DNA of 34,080 nucleotides from Hypsibius dujardini (lineage: Eukaryota > Tardigrada > Eutardigrada > Parachela > Hypsibiidae). Below, piece after piece: positions 10,025 through 21,000 of this stretch (position 1 is its first letter; each line of letters opens with the position of its first letter). The notes under the pieces were generated by a model. The model saw only the letters and a list, made by a program, of their open reading frames with translations. It made no database searches and was not told the DNA's origin. Where the stretch lies: positions 1 through 34,080 of the forward strand of contig LRSR01007865.1 in NCBI GenBank assembly GCA_001579985.1. The letters run 5' to 3'. Both the position numbers and the translations under genes were made by a program.

Positions 10025-10492
10025 TTTAGTAGCCTTAATTATACAACAAGATTGAACTTCCCAGCAAGGCTTAGGTCGTGTCCACGCGACTCCCACAGTT
10101 GCACTTTTTACGCAGTCTTTTAAAATCTGCCGCTGATAAAGGTGTTACGAACGGGATGGTGTAAGGTAGTACGCTGGAATTCTCTTTCACCTGCAATCAA
10201 AATGTTATCGTTGCTTTTGTCATTGAATATCCGTAGAACAATTGATTCCGTACATTTGAACACTCGCATGGTTTATCTTATCATAACTTGGATATACCTT
10301 CCGAGATTGTAGTAGTTTAAGTACTAGTACCACTCTGTGCCTTGAGACTAAAATGACGTCTGTAAAACGGACTTCTAACAACCATACTATATATCGGTAA
10401 GGTATGCATATCTCCGTCGTGGGTTGTGGCGGACCGCCACGACCTCTGATGGGTTTTCGAGGTTTTGTTTATGGAAAGAACACTCGTCTATC

Positions 10493-10937
10493 GGGGGCTC
10501 GTTTAAAGTGCTTACAAGTGGGATGGGCAAATGGTAAAATGCATTATTCCCAAAATTGAACCCAAATCCAGCCTTTTGCTCCTAAACTTGTGGAGCGTGA
10601 AGATCTGATGTCGAAAGGCCGCACAACCTGAAAAGTTTGAATTTTGGACAAACGGAGTGGGGGCAATACCCGCAACGTAATAACTGCAAATGTCAGGTCA
10701 AAAACACTCAAGAATGCCTGAATTTGATGGAAGAATTGTGGCTTTAAAATTTTTTTTGAAATCTCAAAGAGGACTCTGGGAAATCAGGCCCCCACATTCC
10801 CAAAAGTTTTAGCATGATTAGGAATGATAGACCGAATTGTGGATTTCATTTAAAAAGAATGATTTTGCCCTTTGTCGACCCCTGGCATTACGATGAGGGG
10901 TCCTGGTTCGGGATTGCAAGGACCCTAAACAAGCCCC
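10493..10937. mobile_element. Foldback element, family FB3 copy A
   Basis: The left end GGGGCTCGTTTAAAGTGCTT is mirrored by the right end AAGGACCCTAAACAAGCCCC. Subterminal arms pair GGGCAAATGG with TTGCCCTTTG, and AACTTGTGG-type words with their complements. The same plan occurs at 20144-20627 and 24021-24455. It sits in the intergenic stretch between the protease (-) and arylsulfatase A (-). The rest of 10025-11457 shows only short frames without motifs. Confidence 0.7.
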
Positions 10938-11457
10938 TTCTGTTTATAATATGGATCACCCCCTTCCGCCCCCGATAAATTCTTTGTTTAATTCGTATGC
11001 AACTTGCCACATTTCACCGTTTGTGCAATGCAGTATCTCATCGCAAAAAAACTAGTGCCTCGCAAATTTTCTGTTTCCTCCAGTAGCAAGTTAAACGTCA
11101 TGATTCCACATGTTTTTCATGTCATTTACTGTTTTTCGGGGAGTTTTTATATGTGGAACTCTATTTCCCGCAATGATTCTCCACATACGCTCATCAGTGA
11201 GACAGCATCCCTTGTTCACTTTCGTTCTTATGTCTCGTTCTCTTCTGACCGCAGACTGTAATATAAATCTACCGTATTTTAGGTCGTTTAGTCAAGGCGT
11301 TATGAACCTCATCATTCTGTTCCCGCTAGTACGAAAATTGTTTTATGGAAAAAATTTGCCCATAAAGAAACGATTGCAATGTACCGGTCAAGTTAATTCG
11401 TCTTAGCACCAGTTGATATTTGTTTGAGACCGCCTATTTCCAACAATCCAGAAAACC

Positions 11458-14400
11458 TCAAGGACTCCAGGGTTGGCATAGCCCCTGAGTCAATGACGCT
11501 TGTGCTCTTGGGTCCGCAGGTAATCGATCGGATGGCAATGCGGTTCTGTTGTACTCATTGAGCTTGACCATTAACAGTCCCACAATATCCGGCTTGTCCG
11601 CTGCAATGTTGCGATATTCGCAGGGATCATTGTGGATGTCGTACAGGCATGGCTCCTCCGTGTATGCACACGGTATTCGCTGAGCCGTCTCGAGATCTTC
11701 GCACGTTATGGCACCTTTAGCGGTTGAATCGAAAAACGTTGGGTCAAACCCGTCCTCCTCAGAATACCTTCAGCAGATAAGAAAACGTACAATAATTTTC
11801 AGGCATGTCTTATTCAATGGCTTAGTACTGACCACTGGTCGATCCGATAACCAGATGCATTCGTATAAGATCCAATCACCAGCTTGTACTGATTCCAACG
11901 CAGAGCGTATTCCTTCCAGACCGGATCGATTTGATGGAGAATCTCCGTTCGTGGTGAGGGTCTGTCTCTCGATATGGAATCCCATATATCATACCCGTCA
12001 ATTTCATCGGGTTTCCCAATTCCCGCAAGCCGTAAAAAGGTGGTGAACCAATCGGTGATGTGGAAGAGCTGGTTCGAAACCCGTTTCGGCTTTTCCAGCA
12101 AGGGGCTTGCAATACATGCCGTTACTCGAAGGCCACCTTCCCATCTGTACAGGCAGACAACTTGTACATATTTTCGGTACTTTTTCGAATTTATAAACAA
12201 CCACTAACTGTGACGTTTTTGCTCCACGAAGCGGGAAGTTATTGGCGTGCGTGACGGGCAGTCCACCGAGAGTATTCTCCAGTCCGGCACCGCCGTTGTC
12301 CGAGGAAAACACGACGATAGAGTTCTCGTACATACCCTTGCTTTTCAGCGCTGCGATTACCGCCCCGACCGAGTCATCCAAGGCAGCAACAGCACCTGCA
12401 ATTTGGGATAACATTTTGTTTTGTCGAAAACAAAAATTCAGTTTCAGAAATTAAAATATTATTTAAATAAAATATAACAATGCTTAAAATAAATTTACAA
12501 AATACAAAATATGCTGTTCCATAAGTGTTTCTATGCCTGTAAAGATCTTTGAAATAAAGCAAGAGATTTAGTGAATAAAATATAAAGAAAATGACATAAC
12601 GTGCCTGCATACTTCCGCCGTCCTTCGTTCACAATATGGGGAAAGCGATCCACGTACTTCTGCGGTACCTGAATGGGATCATCGGCATTGGCCCAGTGTG
12701 GAGCGATATGCGAAAGAAACAGGAATAAAGGCTGCAGATTGTAAAAGACACGTTAGCATTTATACCCGAATCTGTTTGTAAATTTTAAACGTTTCTTACG
12801 TCTTCCGGGTTGTGGTCCATAATTCTGTCGACAGCTTTCTGATTGAATAATTCCGTGGCGTACTGACCGGTGTAGTTCCAGCCGGGGTCGAGGTTGTCCC
12901 ATAAATCGAATCTATGGAATATCTGCGGAAGCAGCTAAAAAAAGGAGACAGATAAATTTACCTCCAAAAAAGCCCAAAGTCAATTATTACGGTATAGTAA
13001 AACATGACCGAAAGTCCAAAACTAACATTCGCAACATTTACGAAAATTGGCAACTTTTATTACAAACGGAGCGGAACGGTGCGGCTTTCATGCTTTACGG
13101 TACAGCCTTAATGGTCTTTTGTAGTCCTGCGGTTTACTTAAGACCAGAAGAACAGTGTGATGCTCTTTCTGAAGCCCTACGAACGCCTGTCAAACAGTAC
13201 CTACCACAGTGGGCGTATAGTTGTAGTAGTCGTTTTGGCCGGAATAACATCCGAAAAATGAGTCAAATCCACGAAACACTATTAACGCCGAAAATTCACA
13301 TCATCATTACGCGAAGCTCTAGTGGCTTCGTTATCTGCATGAATTGACATTTACGTGTACGTACGTGGTGTCATCACCCTCCGGTACATCCCTAGATGCC
13401 ACTAAAAATGCATCAAAACCGTTACCACCATTGGAGAATGTTAAACGCCAAAGCTTAAAATCCTGGTCCCGTTTTTGGAGGTTATGACGACAAAGTTTTA
13501 CCTTGCCGACAAGATGGGTTTTGTATCCGGCGTCTTGCAAATATTCCGGCAGCAGTTTAACGGAAACGTCAAGGCCGCGCTGCTCTACCGTACTCAAGAC
13601 CCAGTGTTGCAGACCTGCATGCATAGCAAAACGTTTGTTGGGACAGAAAACAAGTTATCCTTCCCGGACAAAAACTGCGTTCTGCTCATTGTAATCTGCG
13701 AACTATGAAGGATGTAAACGAAACTAAAATTATTTGACTAATTAGTTTTCATACTTAAAGAAACTTTAGTTGACTAAAAAGGTAAGAGTTTCTAAGCTTA
13801 AATGTGTAACTTCACTTCCTTTAGTAGGGCAGTTTAGCGTTTTAGGTGTTTGTTCTTGTAGCTTAGTTCTTTGGTAATTTTGGTCACAACTGTTTACCAA
13901 TTTTAGTTTCTTTTTACTTAGATTTCTAGTGATTAAAGTAGCTAGGCTAGATAGCTGTTTCGATGAGAATCTAAAAACACTTAATCGAAAGTTACTGACT
14001 TCAAATTTTAGTTGAGTATTGGCAAATATTTTTGGTTTAGATTAGTTTTGCCATGCCTACCAAGCATTTACCTAGTCGAGTTGGATATTTTCCGGTCAGT
14101 AGAGCAGATCGCGAGGGTGTGCACATATACTGCGTGTAGTAACTGTTCAATATGACACCTTCGTTGGCCATGAGATCAATGTTTGGAGTGGATATCTGGC
14201 TGGATCCGTGAAAACTGACATCATTCCAACCCTGCAGATACACAACCGGCTCTGTTCTCGCCCTCAAAGAACCACAACGTTGACCACCAAATCGTTGACT
14301 CAGCTGACAAGTAAGGAGGCTGTGAGAGAATAGTTTGACGTACCAAATCGTCCGCCAGAATGAATATGATGTGGGGCTTCTTCTTCGCCGTTTCTGGAGA

Positions 14401-14622
14401 GGCTGCTGACGGAGAGCGTTGCTCCACTGGCTGGTGTGCCCAATAGTAACTGTATATCCCCATAATGCCCATAGTGATACCCGTCACAAAGACCGTTGTG
14501 CAGAGGCAGTACAACAGGACCTGCTTCTTGTTGATGCCTTTCGTGAAAGACGTCATGATTCCAGTGGCACTTGGCTGCGAGGATTCGGCCATTTCTGTCG
14601 TGCTAGACGAGGCTGTCATCAC
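11458..14622 (-). CDS. Arylsulfatase B-like sulfatase, membrane-anchored (copy A, 10 exons)
   Basis: Exons, 5' to 3': 14622-14344, 14231-14072, 13614-13502, 13401-13365, 13278-13205, 12934-12800, 12731-12605, 12395-12209, 12144-11833, 11767-11458; 577 aa. A cytosolic N-terminus is followed by one signal-anchor helix (about 34-57), then the type I sulfatase fold. Metal/active-site motifs are ADDLGWND (91-97), the formylglycine signature CTPSR with Cys130, GKWHLG, APHW, SSDNGG and the GAK lysine. The C-terminal end (LPADPR...CQPWSP) resembles arylsulfatase B/I/J tails. All catalytic residues I can check are present, so it is probably active, hydrolysing sulfate esters on glycans at a membrane or in the secretory lumen. 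Intron 7 has a GC donor (GCAG|GCACGT) where copy B has GT. Exons 9-10 are nearly identical to copy B. Substrate unknown. Confidence 0.9.
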
Positions 14623-15376
14623 GATGTAAAACGAGGCTTCGTTAAACAGTACGCCTAGTAGACAGTCAGTATGTGTATCAGCTACGAGATAACCGTTTCA
14701 GTAATCAGCAATTCAGTTAATTAATCGTTGAAACAACGCCAATAGATGAAGATATTTCGGAAATCAGACAATCTTCAATCAGTGGTAATACGTCGAATCA
14801 CCCTTGCACTGGAAACGAGATTTTTAAACCGAATATAGGCTAACAATGAACAGTCTCACACAAACAAAACCCTTAGCAGATCCCCGACCGTTGCAGCGCT
14901 GTGTATATCGTGATGCTGAATACCGAAGTGAATACACCCGGGGTTTGTCTCGGTAGACACTATTTAACGTATGTAGGGTAATAAACCGCTCTTACGGCCG
15001 CTGACCGACGGAGCATTGCGGGAACTGCAAAATCAAGTTGCGTAGGGAAGATAACACCGTCGCGAGTCGCTCGTTTGAGCGGCCCATTAACTGGCACCCC
15101 GAGAACTGTAAACAATGGTTTACGGGAGATGGGGAATGCACTATACTCTGACATAGGTTAGCTGGCCGTGATCTACGGAAAAACGAACAATCGGGGCTCA
15201 AGAGTATCGGCGCAGTAACTACTGTAAGTGTTTGACTAGTCCGATGGAAAAGTGACAGTTGACGTTGGGTTGCGGCACTGATTCCGCAAGAACTGGCAGG
15301 GTCCATTAAGTATAAAGTATGCATACATAGCAGGTCGCTACAGCTGGATAGAACCAACGCATTGAATACGGTTGAT
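14623..15376. other. 5' flank of arylsulfatase A
   Basis: No gene is seen. A stretch at about 15055-15095 (GCGAGTCGCTCG then GAGCGGCCCATTAA) resembles 22450-22490 upstream of copy B (GTGAGTTGCTCG, GGGCGGCCATTAA), so the tandem duplication of the sulfatase included some upstream sequence. Confidence 0.45.
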
Positions 15377-15733
15377 TTATTTGACTAATTGATTCCAAAT
15401 ACTGCCAAATCTGCCAAATGATCTAATGAAATGTCCACCGACTGGACTGGAAGTGTCGTTAGACGACAGTCCCCAGGGGCGCTCAGTGGATTTAATCACA
15501 TGACCAGCTGTGGAGTTGAATGACAGCACCCAAGGACGCTTAGTGGATAAAACGGCATTCCCAGATGTTGAGTGGGAAAAGTGGTTGGACGAATGACCCA
15601 ATGGGCGCTTTACGGATCCAAGAAGTTCAGGCGTAAAATTGGAACTATAGGTGAATGAGGTATCAAAAGGGCGTTGAGTGGATCCAAAACATTCGCAATC
15701 GCTAACCGTTGATTGTGTCTGAACTGTGAATAG
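15377..15733 (-). pseudogene. Degenerate paralogue or relic of the 22-residue-repeat protein
   Basis: A 118-codon open frame on the minus strand, with a stop immediately upstream and no start or signal peptide, encodes decayed repeat units: GSTQRPFDTS, GSVKRPLGHSSNHFSHSTSG, STKRPWVLSFNSTAGHVIK, STERPWGLSSNDTSSPVGGH. The xSTxRP...N-S/T...GH spacing is that of SR-C and SR-D, but unit sequences differ far more than within those genes. It lies just 3' of the SR-C transcript end, in the same orientation. It may be a truncated older gene copy or an alternative 3' exon. Confidence 0.55.
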
Positions 15734-15805
15734 TCAGCCGACGGACAAACAGACGGAGGAAAGTATATATTCTCGGACTGGCGCTCGAACTTTATGGAAT
15801 GTATT

Positions 15806-15811
15806 TTTATT
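15806..15811 (-). promoter_or_regulatory. Polyadenylation signal of SR-C
   Basis: AATAAA on the minus strand, about 110 bp past the stop codon. The same signal at the same distance is present in the inverted copy. Confidence 0.6.
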
Positions 15812-15921
15812 ATGGCGAATGCAATTTCTTAAAATCAATAACGAAAACGAGCAAATCACTGACGAATGAAGCGGGCAAACTGAAAATAGCAATACTCGAA
15901 CAAACACAAACGAGGCTCGAA

Positions 15922-17076
15922 CTACTTGTTGTTTTTACCAATGTTAATGGTAATATCGTTTTTGTCCCCATTGAAATTCAAGTAGATCGGGGCGCCGTTT
16001 TGCCCAATGATAAAAGATTCGCCGTCGGTCGTGTAGTGAACAGGAACTCTCGTCGATGGATGGGAAGGGGCAAAAGTACTGGGGCGACGGGAAGCTTCGG
16101 TGGTCGGCTTAGACGGCGCATTAGGATGAGTGCCAGGACGAGAGGTCGATTCAGTGCTTTCGTTAGTCGATGGGGTGGTCAAATAGTCCAAGGGGCGTTC
16201 AGTTGATCCCAAGTGTTCAGAGGTCGAGTTGGAACTGCTGTTGGACGACGGACTCGATGGGCGTTCGGTTGATCCTAGGTGTTCTGAGGTCGAGTTGGAA
16301 GTACTGTTGGACGAGGGACTCGATGGGCGTTCGGTGGAACCGAAATGTTCAGAGGTCGAGTTGGAACTGCTGTTGTACGAGGGACTTGATGGGCGTTCAG
16401 TTGATGCCAGGTGTCCAGAGGTCGAGTTAGAGCTGCTGTTGTACGAGGGGCTCGATGGGCGTTTGGTGGAACCAAGATGTTCAGAGGTCGAGTTGGAACT
16501 GCTATTATACGAGGGGCTCGATGGGCGTTCAGTTGATGCCAGGTGTCCAGAGGTCGAGTTGGAACTACTGTTGGACGAGGGGCTCGATGGGCGTTCCGTT
16601 GATCCCAGGTGTCCAGAGGTCGAGTTGGAACTGCTGTTGTACGAGGGACTTGATGGGCGTTCGGTGGAACCAAGATGTCCAGAGGTCGAGTTGGAACTAC
16701 TGTTGGACGAGGGGCTCGATGGGCGTTCCGTTGATCCCAGGTGTCCAGAAGTCGAGTTGGAACTGCTGTTGGACGAAGGGCTTGATGGGCGTTCAGTTGA
16801 TCCCAGGTGTCCAGAGGTCGAGTTGGAACTGCTGTTGTACGAGGGACTTGATGGGCGTTCGGTGGAACCAAGATGTTCAGAGGTCGAGTTAGAACTACTG
16901 TTTGAGGAATGACCCGAAGGACGCTCGGTTGAGTCAGAGGTTGGGCCGGATGTGAAGTTGGCTGTGTGGTTCTTCAGTCTAGAGGCATAACCGTTGGCGG
17001 ATGATTGAACAGCCGGTGCTGAGACGCACAGCGTCCCGCAGGCTACCACAAACAAGATTTGCTGAAAAGACCACAT
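15922..17076 (-). CDS. Secreted Ser/Thr/Asn-rich 22-residue-repeat protein (SR-C)
   Basis: Single-exon 384-aa protein. The signal peptide MWSFQQILFVVACGTLCVSA is followed by a short linker and eleven tandem 22-aa units. A unit reads STERPSSPS(S/Y)N and then SSSNSTS(G/E)HLG. Each unit holds two N-glycosylation sequons (NSS, NST) and many Ser/Thr, so a heavily glycosylated, extended mucin-like rod is likely. A Pro/Thr-rich stretch and a distinct C-terminus follow (GQNGAPIYLNFNG, then DITINIGKNNK), conserved between copies and patterned like short beta strands. I do not recognise the family. Extracellular coat, egg-shell, cuticle or adhesive roles are possible but unsupported. The 66-bp DNA repeat keeps other frames open, giving false antisense frames. 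Upstream is a TATA-like box shared with the inverted copy. Confidence 0.88.
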   Translation of the reverse strand: MWSFQQILFVVACGTLCVSAPAVQSSANGYASRLKNHTANFTSGPTSDSTERPSGHSSNSSSNSTSEHLGSTERPSSPSYNSSSNSTSGHLGSTERPSSPSSNSSSNSTSGHLGSTERPSSPSSNSSSNSTSGHLGSTERPSSPSYNSSSNSTSGHLGSTERPSSPSSNSSSNSTSGHLASTERPSSPSYNSSSNSTSEHLGSTKRPSSPSYNSSSNSTSGHLASTERPSSPSYNSSSNSTSEHFGSTERPSSPSSNSTSNSTSEHLGSTERPSSPSSNSSSNSTSEHLGSTERPLDYLTTPSTNESTESTSRPGTHPNAPSKPTTEASRRPSTFAPSHPSTRVPVHYTTDGESFIIGQNGAPIYLNFNGDKNDITINIGKNNK

Positions 17077-17185
17077 TTTCGACCAGCGAAATAAGGTCTG
17101 AATTAATGGGAAAGACTAAAGAGCTTTTTTATCACAGAAAGGATGGTTGGCTGTTGGAATGAATTTTGTTGCCAACGACGTACTG

Positions 17186-17197
17186 CTTTTATTTAAA
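17186..17197 (-). promoter_or_regulatory. TATA-like box of SR-C
   Basis: On the minus strand TTTAAATAAAAG lies about 110 bp before the start codon. The word and its surroundings (TTTTAAATAAAAGCAG) are conserved in SR-D at 25050. Confidence 0.5.
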
Positions 17198-18048
17198 ATT
17201 CCAATTGAACTGCCGGACATCTGGAAATGATTGCGAAATTGTAATCATCAGTCTTTGTTGTATCAGCATTTCAGTTAATAATTACTCGTCTTTCATTCGG
17301 TTTAGCCATGGAACGGAAGGCGATTAACACGCTGGTACAGCCGATATCGTGACAATGTAAGATGCACGCTTTATCGCGCGGTGACGTTTTACGTAAATGT
17401 TGACCGTACCAGGACTAAGGATAATAGCCCACGCGTATAGCATCCTGGAGAAATTAACGTCACATACTTGTGAACTTGAGCGGTTTACGTACCATGTGGA
17501 TAAAACTCGGGTTTTTCCTTGTACTACTTTATTTCGCATATCATAGCGACTCTGTCTGGTCTTCCGGATACCGCACGACCACTTCGATAATTTTTGTAAT
17601 ACAATAATTCCGCACTTTAACACCATACATGCTGGCACGTGGCCCTGCAAATACATTGAGCGAAGTTCCGAGGGATATCACATCCTGGCATCCAAGTCAT
17701 GTAGTCGTGATTCTGGTGGTTCAGTTCATCGACAAATTCCAGTCAATCTAGCGGTGAATAATTGTTGCCATGCTTTTTGTCGCGCACAAGAACGGCTAGG
17801 TTAAATGATTTTCAAGACTGAATTTTCGTCTTTCGCGGGTGTTTTCGGCGGTGTACGTCTCCACCAAGATTTAGTCGTAGCGATTGAGGCACTGTGCTCT
17901 CGTTTCTTTGTTGTCAAAAGATCCGAAAATGGGTAGCTACAGTAGTTCTGCGAACAGGATATTTCTTAATTGCCATAAAGTTCATTGAATTACACAAAAA
18001 TGAAATCCGAGAGGAATAGCAAAGTTTCATATTTAGGTATTACGGGAG

Positions 18049-21000
18049 TCACGCGCTCCATGGTTGGCATAAACCCCCGGTAAGTGATGCTTGAGATCTT
18101 GGGTCGCGAGGCAGTTTACGAGATGGCAATGCGGTTCTGTTGTACTCATTGAGCTTGACCATTAACAGTCCCACAATATCCGGCTTGTCCGCTGCAATGT
18201 TGCGATACTCACAGGGATCATTGTGGATGTCGTACAGGCATGGCTCCTCCGTGTATGCACACGGTATTCGTTGAGCCGTCTCGAGATCTTCGCACGTTAT
18301 GGCACCCTTAGCGGTTGAATCGAAAAACGTTGTGTCAAATCCGTCCTCCTCAGAATACCTTCAGCAGATAAGAAAACGTACAATCATTTTCAGGCATGTC
18401 TTATTCAATGACTTAGTATACTGACCACTGGTCGATCCGATAACCAGATGCATTCGTATAAGATCCAATCACCAGCTTGTACTGATTCCAACGCAGAGCG
18501 TACTCCTTCCAGACCGGATCGATTTGATGGAGGATCTCCGTTCGTGGTGAGGGTCTGTCTCTCGATATGGAATCCCATATATCATACCCGTCAATTTCAT
18601 CGGGTTTTTGAATCCCCGCAAGCCGTAAGAAGGTGGTGAACCAATCGGTGATGTGGAAAAGCTCGTTCGAAACCCGTTTCGGCTTTTCCAGCAGCGGACT
18701 TGCAATACATGCCGTTACTCGAAGGCCACCTTCCCATCTGCACAACGGGGTAGGAGAGAGGTATACTCCTGGATGATTTCAAGACCTCCACCATTAAACA
18801 TTACTTACTTAGGCATTATTCAAGTGCCGAATTCGAAATCATTTGGAACACAATTTTCCATTTAAATCTGTTATCATGACGAACATTGAAATGTATTTCG
18901 CCGGTAAAGTCAAATGCATTTTTCTTTAGCAAAATTTCAAAGGTTGGAAAACACTGGATGGTTTACATTTTTCTTAATATCAACTGAGAAATAAAAAATA
19001 AAAGATTTTTAATAATACGTTAAATATAATATTTTTCACATTACCTTGTCTCAAAATTGAATTTATTGACATCAACCAAATACTATTCGATTGTTCAGTG
19101 GGCGGAGCTATCACCCCAATCTGCAAAGGTTCGCTGGAATGTTTGGTAGCTTCAGAAAAATATGCAGTGATGCGCGCCGGGATTTCCGAAAAATATTTGA
19201 CTGATGTTAATCAACTCTAAATGAAATTCGAAATGGAATGTAGAACGAAGTTAAAATAATCTAGTTTTAAAAAGCACCATTTATACAGTTACAATCAAGA
19301 AAAATGAAATATTCCAGTGTTTTCCAGATTCTGAAATTCCACCAGGATAAACTTTACGGGACTTTACCGGCGAAATATGTTTTATATTCATCACAAATAT
19401 CGGTCTTAATAAAAAATTTCCAAAAATTTCCAAAGATTCTGCATTTGGCGCTTAAATAATGGCCCAATTTAGTACCAGCACTCACTGTGAAGTTTTGGCT
19501 CCACGAAGGGGCCAATTACTGGCGTGGGCTGCTGGCAGGTCATCGAACGCGTTCTCGAAGCCGGAGCCGCCGTTGTCCGAAGAAAACACTACGATCGAAT
19601 TTTCGTACATCCCCTTGCTTTTCAGTGCAGCTATCACTTGGCCGACAGAGTCATCCAAGGCCGCTATGGAACCTGGGAGTAGGTGACAACCATGATGAAA
19701 ACAAACTACGATGGAAAACTAGAGTACTCTTTACATAGTTTGCCATGCTTCATTACCTGCGTATTTTCGCCGTCCTTCGTGGGTAATGTGGGGAAAACGA
19801 TCGACGTACTTTTGCGGTGCTTGGATTGGTTCAGCAAAACTTGCCCAATGCGGCGCAATTTGAGGAAGGTACAGGAAAAAAGGCTGCAAACTTGAACCTG
19901 CTTTACTTACATCTTTTGATCTGTCGAACCGAGGATATCACGTACATCTTCAGGGTTGTGACTGAGGATTCGGTCTACAGCCTTCTCCGTGAACAGTTCC
20001 GTCGCGTACTGACCGATATACTTCCAACCGGGCTCAAGGTTGTCCCACAAGTCAAATTTGACGTACCCCGGTGGAAATTTCTAAGTCATTATAACTCCCT
20101 TACATTCGAAAGTAATGATCAAAAGACACAAGACTTCAGTAGCTAGTTTTAGGGTCCTTACAAGTCAGAGCTAGGACCCACCATGATCGGGCTAGGGGTA
20201 GGCGAAGGGCAAATAAATTTTTTCAACATCGAACCAAAAAATACGTTTTGTTCCTGACCATCTTGAAACTTGTGGGGGCCTGATTTACTAGGTGTCCCAC
20301 TAGGATTTCAAACTCGTTTTTAAATTTTTTAGTTTTTCTAATAAATTTGGCCTATTCTTAAATTTTTTCAACCTCCTGTTTGCAGTTACTAATAAGATGC
20401 GTATATTGGACCAGAACAAATCCCACATTTGTTAGAAAAGCTGAAGCTTCTAAAAATATTTTAAAATCTCAGGGGTCCTGGAAAATTACATGGCAAGGAA
20501 CAAAAGGCCGAATTTTAGGTTCAATTTTCAAATTTGTATATACATATATATATGTTTGTTCCTTTTCCTACCCCTGGCCTACATCAAGGAGTCCTGATTC
20601 CAACATGTCAGGACCCTAAACGAGTCCTTGCGGGAGTGTAACGGTAATTGATTACACATTCAGCAAGAGCTTACCGCGGTGGGTGTGTAGTTGTAGTAGT
20701 CGTTATTGCCGGAGTAAAACCCGAAAAATGAATCGAACCCGCGGAACACTAAAACCATCATCACCCCTTTTACGTTTTGCTTTTGAGGGTGTGTGGTTAT
20801 TTTCTAGTCGGTGTGAACATGGTACGACTGAAGAAGACACTGCCACCAACAGGCTGTGTCTTCGGTTGTACCGTGGTGTGGATGAAGTCAGGTGATACAG
20901 GATGTTCGGTTGAGGCACTGTAAGGGCAGTTTGTCTGTCTGAATTTTCAAGCAGCATTTTACCTACATGGAGTCATTTCCCTTCGGTACATTCCCAGATG

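Larger units (their letters stand above)
15690..17800 (-). repeat. Inverted segmental duplication, arm 1 (around SR-C)
   Basis: This arm aligns in reverse orientation with about 24454-26640. It covers roughly 720 bp of 5' flank, the whole repeat-protein gene and about 230 bp of 3' flank. Similarity ends near GCGATTGCGAATG on the 3' side and near CTTGTGCGCGAC on the 5' side. Confidence 0.85.

Noticed and set aside
16229-16912. 227-codon plus-strand frame opposite SR-C, and the matching 249-codon minus-strand frame at 25336-26085 opposite SR-D
   Set aside because: The 66-bp repeat unit lacks stops in several frames, so antisense frames stay open automatically. They have no signal peptide, domain or splice support, while the sense frame has a signal peptide, conserved ends, a TATA-like box and a poly(A) signal.
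17324-17656. 110-codon minus-strand frame upstream of SR-C
   Set aside because: The equivalent stretch upstream of SR-D (about 24600-24920) has a shifted frame and an early stop, with the shared part explained by duplicated flanking DNA and an inverted repeat.
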